Part shown: piece by piece, positions 34,831-42,095 of the stretch | Position numbering within the stretch: the stretch's first letter is position 1 | Layout of the letters: every line of letters begins with the position of its first letter | NCBI GenBank assembly: GCA_002348095.1 | Contig: DDYT01000006.1 | Location: forward strand, 1-48,696 | DNA: 48,696 nt | Source of the DNA: Erysipelotrichaceae bacterium UBA2227 | GTDB lineage: Bacteria; Bacillota_I; Bacilli_A; Erysipelotrichales; Erysipelotrichaceae | Direction of reading: 5' to 3' | The notes under the pieces: generated by a model | Seen by the model: only the letters and a program-made list of their open reading frames with translations | What the model was told of the DNA's origin: nothing | The model's database searches: none | Translations under genes and position numbers: made by a program

Positions 34831-35106
34831 ATGAATGACAAAAATAAGAGACTTTTTAAAGCTTTTCTGTCCTGCGAGACTATTAATGATGTAAGTGAAT
34901 TTCTTGATGACATCTGCACTTATACAGAAATTGAAGCCATGGCTGATCGACTATGGGTTGCCACTTTGTTATCAAAAGGTCATACATACGATTATATTGA
35001 AGGTAAAACTTCTATAAGCAGTGCGACGATTTCCAGAGTGAATCGTTCTTTGATAAAAGGCACAGGTTACAAGAGAGTTTTATCTGCACTTGATCAGTCG
35101 GAGTAG
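34831..35106 (+). CDS. YerC/YecD family TrpR-related regulator
   Basis: A 91-residue helical protein of the TrpR-related YerC/YecD family. The helix-turn-helix is in MADRLWVATLLSKGHTYDYIEGKTSISSATISRVNRSL; the family usually reads R-V-A-x-x-L-x-x-G and S-S-A-T-I-S-R-V-N-R, both nearly intact. In B. subtilis YerC is a DNA-binding protein of little-known target. GAGGTAA precedes the ATG. It is divergent from the ICMT-GH3-HD-GYP operon and could regulate it; this is an inference from position. Confidence 0.88.
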   Translation: MNDKNKRLFKAFLSCETINDVSEFLDDICTYTEIEAMADRLWVATLLSKGHTYDYIEGKTSISSATISRVNRSLIKGTGYKRVLSALDQSE

Positions 35107-35183
35107 CACTGTAAGAATTTTGGTGGTCATACACTTGTTTGTAATCTGTCTGTGAAAGTTTTGTGAAAAACTTTCAGTAAATA

Positions 35184-35401
35184 TTGTATTTATTTTCATC
35201 CTTTGTTATAATTTCGCTACCAACAAACGTTGGCAGTATGACTAATCGCATCAGTTTATAGCAATGTCAAACCACGAAGCATCTTTCTTCCCTCCTTGTT
35301 TCGAAACTCAGGTGAACCAATCCGACATGTAACGCACTATAAACTGATTCAGTATATGTTCACCAACAAACGAAAAGAAAGAAGTGCGAAAGCACTTTTT
35401 T
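35184..35401 (+). ncRNA. ssrS: 6S RNA (SsrS-like), promoter to terminator
   Basis: A promoter TTGTAT (35184-35189), 17 bases, TATAAT (35207-35212) starts transcription near 35219. A strong terminator, AAGTGC-GAAA-GCACTT with a T run, ends it at 35401: about 183 nucleotides, the usual 6S length. The ends of the core pair over 12 bases, ATCAGTTTATAG (35250-35261) with CTATAAACTGAT (35337-35348), forming a rod with ATGTC/GACAT further in and a pyrimidine-rich stretch (TTTCTTCCCTCCTTG) near the large bubble, as in Bacillota 6S RNAs. No open frame with a ribosome site exists here. 6S RNA traps sigma-A polymerase by mimicking an open promoter. The assignment rests on structure and length, not on a covariance-model hit. 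Confidence 0.72.
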
Positions 35402-35435
35402 CAATGGTTTGTTGTATAATGATTGAGGTGAAACA

Positions 35436-36446
35436 ATGATTGCAAATGAACTGACCCGTTGGTACAAATTAAATAAAAGAGAATTGCCTTTTCGCATGAA
35501 CAAGGATCCTTATTCGGTATGGGTCAGTGAAATTATGGCACAACAAACCCGTATAGAAACCATGGTTCCTTATTATCTGAGGTGGATGGCGAAGTTTCCG
35601 GATATTCAGACATGCGCGAATGCTGATGAAACCGAAATACTGAAGGCTTGGGAAGGGCTCGGTTATTATAGAAGAGCAAGAATGTTATGGAATGGTGCAA
35701 AGATGATCGTCAATGAGTATCATGGGATTTTCCCTTCCGACTATGCAACGATCAGAGAAATTCCCGGTATTGGCGACTATACCGCCGCTGCTATACTATC
35801 CATTGCTTTTAATCAGCCGGTTCCGGCCGTCGATGGCAATGTTTTGCGTGTTGTCAGTCGTGTTTTGATGTCATCAAGCGACATCGCAAAAGATTCAACA
35901 AAAAAACACATCACAAATGTGCTTAATGAGTGGATGGTCGGTGCAGAACCTTCCGATTTTACTCAGGGGCTCATGGAGTTAGGCGCACTGGTCTGCAAAG
36001 TTTCAGCACCCGATTGCCAACAATGCCCAATCCGGCATCACTGTCTGTCATTTCAGCATGGCGTTCAGAAAGATTTTCCAGTGAAAAGTCTGCACAAAAA
36101 ACCTAAAAGCGAGTCTTATGTAGTTCATCTTGTTGTAGATAATGATTTTCTGTTGATATCTAAAGATTGGTCTGACGGATTAATGGAGGGTTACTTGCGT
36201 CTTCCACAAGTCCGGGAGAATGATGACCGTTTTGTGATTTCTGAATCACTTTTCTCTTTTAAACACGTTTTCAGTCACAAGATTTGGTTATTATCGGTTG
36301 TAAAGTCGCGTTTCACAGATGGTGTTGAACTGTCAGATGATTACAGTTGGCTTCCAATTTCAGAAATTGATTCCGTGGCATGGATTTCTGCTCATCGGAA
36401 GATTTTGCTTAAGACATTGAAAAAGAGTGATTTTTCATCACTCTAG
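35436..36446 (+). CDS. mutY: A/G-specific adenine DNA glycosylase
   Basis: A 336-residue MutY. It removes adenine paired with 8-oxoguanine. The catalytic Glu is in MAQQTRIETMVPYY (about 37-40), the helix-hairpin-helix in REIPGIGDYTAAAILSIAF with the catalytic Asp in VPAVDGNVLRV, and the four-cysteine Fe-S loop is CKVSAPDCQQCPIRHHC. The C-terminal NUDIX-like recognition domain (about 225-330) is present but short and diverged. GAGGTG precedes the ATG and a TATAAT at 35415-35420 lies just after the 6S terminator, so it has its own promoter. Its stop shares the CTAG tetranucleotide with the stop of the convergent aldo/keto reductase. Confidence 0.94.
   Translation: MIANELTRWYKLNKRELPFRMNKDPYSVWVSEIMAQQTRIETMVPYYLRWMAKFPDIQTCANADETEILKAWEGLGYYRRARMLWNGAKMIVNEYHGIFPSDYATIREIPGIGDYTAAAILSIAFNQPVPAVDGNVLRVVSRVLMSSSDIAKDSTKKHITNVLNEWMVGAEPSDFTQGLMELGALVCKVSAPDCQQCPIRHHCLSFQHGVQKDFPVKSLHKKPKSESYVVHLVVDNDFLLISKDWSDGLMEGYLRLPQVRENDDRFVISESLFSFKHVFSHKIWLLSVVKSRFTDGVELSDDYSWLPISEIDSVAWISAHRKILLKTLKKSDFSSL
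36425..36443 (-). terminator. Hairpin at the end of the aldo/keto reductase gene
   Basis: GAGTGA/TCACTC stem with a T run on the minus strand. It lies inside the mutY 3' coding end. Confidence 0.6.
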
Positions 36447-37249
36447 AAGTCAAAACTATCCGGGTCCGGCCCTGTCCGGTGATTCAGGTTCAGTTTATTT
36501 ATGGCTTCGATATCTTCTTGATTTAGTTGAAAATCAAAAATATCGAAGTTTTCTTTTATCCTGGACTCAGTCACACTTTTTGGAATGACTATTACATCCG
36601 TGTCAATGTTCCATCGAATGACTATCTGAGCAATCGTTTTCTTGTATTTTGCTGATAATGCGTGTAGCAAAGGTATATCTGAAATTTTCCCTTTCATCAA
36701 TGGACTCCAAGACTCCATGGCTACTCCCTCTTTCATCAGATATTCTTTTAAGGAGGTTTGTGTCAATCTGGGGGTATACTCAATCTGATTGACCATCGGT
36801 TTTATCTTTGCTGTTTTCATTAATTCCTGCAAATGATGTTGGTGGAAGTTGGATACCCCGATCGCTCTTATTCGCCCTTTCATGTATAACTCTTCAAATG
36901 CTTTCCATGTTTCACTGTTTTGTGGCTTTGGCCAATGAATTAGGTATAAGTCAATATAATCGGTTTGAAGTCTTCGACAACTCTGTTCGAAGGCATCCAA
37001 CGCTTTTTTATACCCCTGATCATCATTCCAGCATTTTGTTGTCAGGAAAATATCTTCTCTTGCAACACGACTATCCTTGATACCTTTTCCTACCCCTGCC
37101 TCATTTCGATAGATTGCAGCTGTGTCAATGTGCCTGTATCCGACATTGATCGCAAGTTTTACAGCTTCATCTGCTTGATCGTTGGGTATTTTAAAGGTGC
37201 CATATCCAATCATCGGGATTTCAACTCCGTTGCTCAATTTTTTAATCAT
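36443..37249 (-). CDS. Aldo/keto reductase family oxidoreductase
   Basis: A 268-residue (alpha/beta)8 NADPH enzyme of the AKR5-like type. The catalytic tetrad is visible: Asp in RHIDTAAIY, the Tyr four residues on, Lys in FLTTKCW, His in YLIHWPKP. The cofactor end VIPKSVTESRIKENFDIFDF is typical. It reduces aldehydes or ketones; similar proteins act on methylglyoxal or diketogluconate, but the substrate is not fixed. AAGGAGG precedes the ATG. The patatin gene upstream ends 13 bases away, so the two are probably cotranscribed. Confidence 0.92.
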   Translation of the reverse strand: MIKKLSNGVEIPMIGYGTFKIPNDQADEAVKLAINVGYRHIDTAAIYRNEAGVGKGIKDSRVAREDIFLTTKCWNDDQGYKKALDAFEQSCRRLQTDYIDLYLIHWPKPQNSETWKAFEELYMKGRIRAIGVSNFHQHHLQELMKTAKIKPMVNQIEYTPRLTQTSLKEYLMKEGVAMESWSPLMKGKISDIPLLHALSAKYKKTIAQIVIRWNIDTDVIVIPKSVTESRIKENFDIFDFQLNQEDIEAINKLNLNHRTGPDPDSFDF

Positions 37250-37262
37250 CGCTGTTTCCTCC

Positions 37263-38159
37263 TTATCTCAGAAACTTTAGTGGCTGCTGCCACTGATTGA
37301 CGGTTTTTATAATTTTCATTTTTTCTCGGTTTATATGCTCTTTTGAATATTGGATGATTTCATTTCCTTTGCCGACATCGAGCAGGTTGTATTGTGCAGT
37401 AGGCACATTAAAATTATAATCACCTTCATGAATGTTCAGTTGTCTATTGGCATGAGCAAATATCTCTATTGACCTCATCATGACAGATATCATAGAATCA
37501 TTTACGTTTGTTACTTGCTCATCAAACATTGAAACAGATATCACATGATCAGCACCCATTTCTTTGCATGGCTGTATAGGTAAGTTCATTAGTATCCCTC
37601 CGTCAACCAATTTCAAATCTTGGTACCTTTTTGTTGAAAAGACCAACGGAAGTGAACAGGAGGCACGAACAGCCGTTGACAGCTGAACATCATCAATGAT
37701 TATCCAGTCCAATCTTTTGTTGAATAATTCTGCATTTGACGTAAAAATTACGATTTTTCCGGTATTAAGGTCCACAGCATTAACGACAATCGGTATCTTG
37801 CAATCTTTTATATTAATTACTTTAAACTTTTGATAGTGTTTATCCAAAATCACCTCCAATTCATTTCCATCAACAAACCCATCGATTCTCTCTTTAGCAA
37901 AAGGCAGCACCTTTAGATTCGGACGGAAAAAAATCTGGTTCTCATTAAAATACTCTTCGATTTCTAGCATGATTTCGGATAACTGATCGGAGTTAGCTCC
38001 GCATGCCAGTAAACTTCCTACAACCGAACCCATACTTGTACCTGCAATAATATCGATTTTTATCTTGTGTTGTTGAAGAAACTCAATGAATGGAATCTGA
38101 ACAAAAGCCTTCATTCCACCCCCAGACAGAGCTAATCCTATTTTACTTTTTTCAAACAT
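37263..38159 (-). CDS. Patatin-like phospholipase (RssA-type)
   Basis: A 298-residue patatin-domain protein. The oxyanion segment reads LSGGGMKAF, the nucleophile is in GTSMGSVVG (about 42) and the catalytic Asp in VDGGILMNLPI (about 190), so the Ser-Asp dyad is complete. Such proteins cleave acyl chains from membrane lipids. No signal peptide. GAAGGAG precedes the ATG. Upstream lies a promoter followed by a structured RNA and terminator (38212-38357) that may be its leader or an independent small RNA. Confidence 0.9.
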   Translation of the reverse strand: MFEKSKIGLALSGGGMKAFVQIPFIEFLQQHKIKIDIIAGTSMGSVVGSLLACGANSDQLSEIMLEIEEYFNENQIFFRPNLKVLPFAKERIDGFVDGNELEVILDKHYQKFKVINIKDCKIPIVVNAVDLNTGKIVIFTSNAELFNKRLDWIIIDDVQLSTAVRASCSLPLVFSTKRYQDLKLVDGGILMNLPIQPCKEMGADHVISVSMFDEQVTNVNDSMISVMMRSIEIFAHANRQLNIHEGDYNFNVPTAQYNLLDVGKGNEIIQYSKEHINREKMKIIKTVNQWQQPLKFLR

Positions 38160-38211
38160 GGTAACTCCTTCTTATGTCATTAAAAATATACCATATTTCG
38201 ATGCTGTTTAC

Positions 38212-38392
38212 AAAAAAAGACAGAGTGTGATGGGGGCACTCTGTCTGTTCTTCATCATCTGGTGAACCGGCTAAGGTGTTCACGTGTTTTGGGAGGTAAG
38301 CAACCATTGGTAGATTGGTTGAAATTTAGATGATTGAAGTGTTAGTTATATCTAACTGTTGAGATTATAGCATAGTAAATAATCGTTTACAA
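38212..38392 (-). ncRNA. Structured small RNA or attenuated leader, unknown class
   Basis: On the minus strand a promoter TTGTAA (38392-38387), 17 bases, TATAAT (38369-38364) predicts a start near 38357. A terminator AGACAGAGTG/CACTCTGTCT (38218-38246) with seven T residues ends a transcript of about 146 bases. Between them an 11-base closing stem, 38328-38339 with 38250-38260 and one bulged A, encloses two hairpins (38301-38321; 38262-38283) and an unpaired stretch reading CUUACCUCCC, complementary to ribosome binding sites. No open frame fits. It could be a trans-acting RNA or a terminator-controlled leader of the patatin gene. I match no known riboswitch class. Confidence 0.6.
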
Positions 38393-38403
38393 AAGATATG
38401 CTC

Positions 38404-39333
38404 TCAAATGATCCTGTTTTTTACTGCACTGTTGTGATAAAAAGCTAGAATGTTGGATGTGATCAACTCAACTCTTCGATCGTTTATTTTTTCGGATATA
38501 AATGAACTGTGTGGCGATATAATAACCTTGGGATGTTTCCATAGCTCACTTGTAACCGGCAAGGGTTCTACCTCAGTTACATCAAGGGCAACTCCTAATA
38601 ACTTGCCCTGATTCAATGTTAAAATCAAATCTGGTTCATTTATCAGGGTTCCCCTTCCGACATTGATTATGATTGCGTTGTCTTTCAATTGTTTCAAAAA
38701 CATAAGATTCACAAGCCCGGCAGTTTCTTCATTATTAGGAAGTGAAAATATCAATATCTCATACTCACCAGAGACTTCTTTGCCTTTTTCAATGTTAAAA
38801 CATTGCTCAAAGTGCTGTATTTCTCTGCCGTTGCTGTTTTCCCCATCGACGATGACATCAAATGCTTTCAATCTTCTTGCAATTTCTTGGCCAATCGACC
38901 CAGTACCAAAGATCAGTGCCTTTTTTCCAGGCAACTCAAGCATGCTGTAATTTTTCTTCCAAATACCTTGAGACTGATTATTGTAGTAGTATCTGCTGTG
39001 TTTAATAATCTCCAATATTTTGGCGATGACCCATTCTGCGATTGGTATACTATATACCCCGGATGCATTGCACAAGATCACATTCATTTTTCTGATTTGA
39101 TCGACTGGAAATTTGTCATATCCGGCGCTCGGTAATTGAATCATTTTCAAGTTAGTCATAACTGAAGGATTAAAATGATCCTTTTTGGGAAATCCTACGA
39201 TAACATCGATTTCACTCAATGGTATTGAATCAGATCCTTTGTCATTCCAACAATAACTTTGAATATTCAAGTTTTCCAAAAAAGGTCTGCATTGTTTTTC
39301 GATCTCTGACATATCAATAAACATGACTTTCAT
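38404..39333 (-). CDS. D-isomer-specific 2-hydroxyacid dehydrogenase
   Basis: A 309-residue NAD(P)-dependent dehydrogenase. Evidence: ALIFGTGSIGQEIARRL (Rossmann GxGxxG, about 135), SLPNNEETAGLVN, NVGRGTLINEPDL with the substrate Arg, DVTEVEPLP with the catalytic Glu, and a final HPKVIISPHSSF with the catalytic His. The family interconverts 2-oxoacids and D-2-hydroxyacids; the substrate is unknown. The start is at MKVMFID because AGGAG lies 8 bases upstream; an in-frame ATG 39 bases earlier has no site. The nitroreductase gene precedes it by 49 bases on the same strand. Confidence 0.9.
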   Translation of the reverse strand: MKVMFIDMSEIEKQCRPFLENLNIQSYCWNDKGSDSIPLSEIDVIVGFPKKDHFNPSVMTNLKMIQLPSAGYDKFPVDQIRKMNVILCNASGVYSIPIAEWVIAKILEIIKHSRYYYNNQSQGIWKKNYSMLELPGKKALIFGTGSIGQEIARRLKAFDVIVDGENSNGREIQHFEQCFNIEKGKEVSGEYEILIFSLPNNEETAGLVNLMFLKQLKDNAIIINVGRGTLINEPDLILTLNQGKLLGVALDVTEVEPLPVTSELWKHPKVIISPHSSFISEKINDRRVELITSNILAFYHNSAVKNRII

Positions 39334-39382
39334 GGTTGTACTCCTGTTTTTCAAATTGCAACTAAAGAACAAATCAGTTCAC

Positions 39383-40150
39383 TTATTTTTCGGGTTCTCT
39401 TAGCATTAAAATGAACCCTTGATCACGAACAACGTTCAAGATTTCTTGACGCATTAAACTTGGGTTTTTCAGTTTTGCAACGATCTGATCACTAAAGCTA
39501 TCTACTCTTTGGTTCATATTGCGCAAATCGTAGTATGTTTGCATCTCATCATCATATTCTGAGATATTTTCCAAGTAGTTATCAAAAACGTGGTATTGGT
39601 TCTCAAAAACCTTAAACTCATTACTCAATCTCGGTTTGAGGCTTGGATTTTGATTAGGGATCCCCAATCCTAAACCTACAACCGGAAATGTAAGTTCCGG
39701 TAGATGAAGTACCTCGATAAGTTTAGCTGCATCATTTAGAGTGCTTCCTAAATATAGTGCACCTAAACCAAGTGATTCTGCAGCATTAACAACATTTTGT
39801 GCCGCCAGGCATGTATCTGTAACTGCCTGAAAGAATCGATCCATATCACCGGCACTTACCTCATTACAGCCTTTATCTCTCGATATTCGCATGTTTCTGT
39901 AGCAATCAGCTACAAAGATGAAAAGTAATGGCGTACGAAAAACATACTCTTGTTTACATATATCTGCAATCTGACGTTTGATATTTGAATCAGTAATACG
40001 GATGATTGAAGTTGATTGCATTCCGTTTGACGTTGCAGTTCGCCTTGCAACTTCTAATAATGCTTTTATTGTACCTTCATCAATTTCATCAGGCAAAAAC
40101 TCTCGAATGGTTCGATGCGACAATTGTTTTTCTATCATTGAATTAGCCAT
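39383..40150 (-). CDS. Nitroreductase family FMN oxidoreductase (NfsA-like)
   Basis: A 255-residue flavin protein. The N-terminal LSHRTIREFLPDEID with the Arg that binds FMN phosphate, ARRTATSNGMQSTSIIRI, DTCLAAQNVVNAAESLGLGALYLG and VGLGLGIPNQNPSLKPRL fit the NfsA/FRP subgroup. It reduces quinones or nitro compounds with NAD(P)H. GGAGG precedes the ATG. It is cotranscribed with the hydroxyacid dehydrogenase. The following 218 bases to the right hold the TnpB element end. Confidence 0.9.
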   Translation of the reverse strand: MANSMIEKQLSHRTIREFLPDEIDEGTIKALLEVARRTATSNGMQSTSIIRITDSNIKRQIADICKQEYVFRTPLLFIFVADCYRNMRISRDKGCNEVSAGDMDRFFQAVTDTCLAAQNVVNAAESLGLGALYLGSTLNDAAKLIEVLHLPELTFPVVGLGLGIPNQNPSLKPRLSNEFKVFENQYHVFDNYLENISEYDDEMQTYYDLRNMNQRVDSFSDQIVAKLKNPSLMRQEILNVVRDQGFILMLREPEK

Positions 40151-40224
40151 AAAACCTCCATCGTTATTTATCTATTTACATTATAGTTTGACAATCATCT
40201 AAATGCAATTTTGTTAGAAAAAGT

Positions 40225-40400
40225 AATAAAAATGCTCAGCACTAAGTGAGCTGAGCAATGCCATCTCGGATGGCTGAAAAGTGGTTCGATCCGCACGGCG
40301 TTCTTTTAGATTTCTTTTCAGCGGGTTCACCATAACCCTTCCCTTTACAGTGCATTTAGCATAAAGGGCTAATTCGATCTTCTCGAATTATAGTTGCATA
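40225..40400 (-). ncRNA. Probable omega-RNA / right end of the TnpB element
   Basis: Directly after the tnpB stop, on the same strand, lies a densely paired stretch with no open frame: CCCTTT/AAAGGG, GGGTT/AACCC (about 40323-40338), a nine-base pairing GCTGAAAAG/CTTTTCAGC (about 40273-40321), GCCATC-TCG-GATGGC (40260-40274) and TGCTCAGC/GCTGAGCA (40233-40257). This is the position where the guide RNA of TnpB is made, overlapping the gene end and reaching into flanking DNA. The transposon edge, and therefore the guide, cannot be fixed by eye. Confidence 0.55.
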
Positions 40401-41403
40401 TATTCAACGCTCCAACGATGTCTCGATGATTCTTGTATCCGCAAGGACATGTGTATTGTCTCGTAAGGCTTTGATTTAAACGATTGCACTTCGGACACGT
40501 TTTGGAAGTATTATGTGGATTAATCAACTTCACACTAATTCCCTTTGTTTGTGCTTTATATTCAATAAATGATTTAAGTCTCGTATAAGACCAGGTTGAG
40601 ATTCTTCTGCCCGCATCAGATTTCTTCTGAATGTGGTTTAGGTTTTCAAGATAAATGGTTCCAACATTCTCGTCCACAGCAAAATCAATGATTGCTTTAC
40701 TAATTCGATGATCTATGTTTAGAAGCTTATTACCCCATCTCTTATTCATCTTTCTAATTATTTTGAAATTTTTATCCTTCATCAGTTTGCTGAGTCGGTT
40801 TGTCTGGTGTGTACAGATATACCGCAGTTCTCTTCCATTTCCAAAGAACCGAATTTTTCCGACGTTTGTCGCAGCTACTGCAGGAACTTTTATTCCCAAA
40901 TCCACCCCAAGTACATACTCACCAAACGGTTGAGGGTCAGGTTTTAAAATTTTGATGTAGCAGATCCATTTCTTTTCAATCTTTGTGATTTTTAGTGACG
41001 TTAAGTACCCTGATGAAAGCAAATGCTTTTGATATTCATCCGCATAATACTCTACAATCATTCTTGACTGTTGCCCTATCTGTAAATTCAATTTACTAGC
41101 AAACGTAAAACTGTTACAATGCCATTTGCAGTAGTCTCCTGTGAAAGAAACTTGTTGATTGATCGTCCCTTGGAGTTTGAATCTGTCTCTGAATATTTTC
41201 GAGGCCTCCTTTATTACCTCCTTTTTTGATTCCCAAGGTAAATGCCGATTCAAACTTGAATATGGGATCCATGTTAGTTTCTTGTTTAGGATAAACTTCT
41301 TAAGACATTCGTTTACTTCACTCTTATAAATGCTAATAAGATTTTTCAGTGTGTTCTCTTGTTGTTCTGTCGGATGAAGAATAATTTTGGATGTTAAGTA
41401 CAT
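40369..41403 (-). CDS. tnpB: RNA-guided nuclease TnpB of an IS200/IS605 (IS1341-type) element
   Basis: A 344-residue, apparently full-length TnpB. RuvC residues are in place: Asp in VLGVDLGIK (about 170), Glu in TIYLENLNH (about 253), Asp in HRDIVGALNI (about 328). The zinc ribbon is CPKCN and CPCGY (about 305-325). Such proteins cut DNA matching the element's omega-RNA and help keep the element at its site. No tnpA transposase is near, so it depends on one in trans or is domesticated. AGGTGAT precedes the ATG. The element sits between a nitroreductase gene and the tRNA-Gly att site. Confidence 0.94.
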   Translation of the reverse strand: MYLTSKIILHPTEQQENTLKNLISIYKSEVNECLKKFILNKKLTWIPYSSLNRHLPWESKKEVIKEASKIFRDRFKLQGTINQQVSFTGDYCKWHCNSFTFASKLNLQIGQQSRMIVEYYADEYQKHLLSSGYLTSLKITKIEKKWICYIKILKPDPQPFGEYVLGVDLGIKVPAVAATNVGKIRFFGNGRELRYICTHQTNRLSKLMKDKNFKIIRKMNKRWGNKLLNIDHRISKAIIDFAVDENVGTIYLENLNHIQKKSDAGRRISTWSYTRLKSFIEYKAQTKGISVKLINPHNTSKTCPKCNRLNQSLTRQYTCPCGYKNHRDIVGALNICNYNSRRSN

Positions 41404-41444
41404 TTATATCACCTGTTACTTAATAGTATATTCATTGGGGTTTT

Positions 41445-41454
41445 CCTACGTAGG
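41445..41454. repeat. Short palindrome, possible left end of the TnpB element
   Basis: CCTACGTAGG, a perfect 10-base palindrome 42 bases upstream of the tnpB start. IS605-family left ends carry small imperfect hairpins at such a position. This is weak evidence and no second end copy was compared. Confidence 0.3.
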
Positions 41455-41476
41455 TTCGTTTTTTTGCCACAACAAA

Positions 41477-41494
41477 AAACTGCTTTCGCAGTTT
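41477..41494 (-). terminator. Terminator of the interrupted tRNA-Gly gene
   Basis: AAACTGC-TTTC-GCAGTTT with T residues on the minus strand, 10 bases beyond the CCA end of the tRNA fragment. It is the chromosomal side of the prophage junction. Confidence 0.65.
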
Positions 41495-41504
41495 GTTTTG
41501 TTTG

Positions 41505-41521
41505 TGGAGCGGATGATGGGA
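41505..41521 (-). other. Prophage attachment-site core in the 3' end of a tRNA-Gly gene
   Basis: The minus strand reads TCCCATCATCCGCTCCA, which is the T-stem end, acceptor strand, U73 and CCA of a bacterial tRNA-Gly. Just upstream on that strand the sequence no longer resembles a T-loop (TATCGTA in place of GTTCGA), and no cloverleaf can be built, so only the 3' 17 bases are present. A tRNA-type terminator follows outward. This is the expected structure of the att half lacking the tRNA body; the full tRNA should lie at the other end of the prophage, beyond the window. Confidence 0.75.
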
Positions 41522-41623
41522 TACGATAGGAACGCTCTTTCTATATATACTATATGTATATGTGTGCTTATCAATGCTATTCTTTGACTTTGCTTGTGTT
41601 TGTTTAACAATGCTTTTTACAAA

Positions 41624-41645
41624 TTGTAGTGCCGTTTGTAGTGCC
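41624..41645 (+). repeat. Tandem TTGTAGTGCC repeat near the att site
   Basis: TTGTAGTGCC occurs at 41624-41633 and 41636-41645 (period 12) about 110 bases inside the att core. Spaced direct repeats at this distance can be integrase or excisionase arm-type sites. No gene is seen in 41522-41700. Confidence 0.4.
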
Positions 41646-41748
41646 AAAATAATTTAGTTATGACTTCTTGACAAGACTGTAAAATAAATAAATTAATGTT
41701 AAAATATATGTAAGAAACGGAGGGAATTAATGAAAGGAGGTAAATCGA

Positions 41749-41994
41749 ATGCACGGAAAGCTTAGTTCAGACGGGGATTATATGCGGATACTTCGAGATT
41801 TGCTCAGATCATTCAGACTACAGCCATCAGATGCGCCGCGATTGGGGTTTAAACCCGAAGAGTTTCAGCATCTACTGGAAGATTTGTCTGAAGCAAAACT
41901 GGTATATAAAGATGTTGTCGACCCTGAGAATCCGGAATACTTTATTTGTTTAACCGGAGTTCTCAAATACGCGGAATTCCATAGTAACAACTAG
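41749..41994 (+). CDS. Small prophage protein, possible winged-helix (YjcQ-like)
   Basis: An 81-residue protein: a helix MRILRDLLRSF, GFKPEEFQHLLEDLSEAKLVYKDV, then a strand and YFICLTGVLKYAEFHS. The pattern of two helices, a hairpin and a final LTxxxLxYxE resembles YjcQ-type winged-helix phage proteins, but no clear DNA-binding motif can be named. AAAGGAGGT precedes the ATG. It is the first gene inside the prophage and points away from the att site, opposite to the late genes. A terminator follows directly. Confidence 0.65.
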   Translation: MHGKLSSDGDYMRILRDLLRSFRLQPSDAPRLGFKPEEFQHLLEDLSEAKLVYKDVVDPENPEYFICLTGVLKYAEFHSNN

Positions 41995-42020
41995 CTCGCC
42001 ATAAAGGTGAGCTTTTCTTT
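41993..42020 (+). terminator. Terminator of the 81-residue prophage gene
   Basis: AGCTCGCC/GGTGAGCT stem (one G-U pair) with loop ATAAA and a T-rich tail. Confidence 0.75.
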
Positions 42021-42021
42021 T

Positions 42022-42062
42022 AAAAAACCCGGATTACTCCGGGAATGTCCTATAAAATGTGT
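42022..42062 (-). terminator. Terminator of the 34-residue peptide gene
   Basis: On the minus strand TCCGGATTACTCCGGG-type stem, CCCGGA (42028-42033) with TCCGGG (42038-42043), then six T residues. A second hairpin, GTCCTATA with TATAGGAC, lies just upstream of it in the transcript. Confidence 0.7.
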
Positions 42063-42095
42063 GGGTTGGGGAATATAGGACTTTTCAATTATAAA

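Noticed and set aside
38218..38357. SRP RNA or T-box on either strand of the structured region
   Set aside because: No GGAAGGAAGCAG-type tetraloop domain and no AGGGTGGNACCGCG T-box sequence.
41507..41600. Complete tRNA-Gly gene at the prophage junction
   Set aside because: Only the last 17 bases match; no anticodon arm, D arm or T-loop can be formed upstream.
41432..41647. Minus-strand 71-codon frame across the att core, considered as an integrase remnant
   Set aside because: It crosses the tRNA fragment and its terminator and shows none of the tyrosine recombinase residues.
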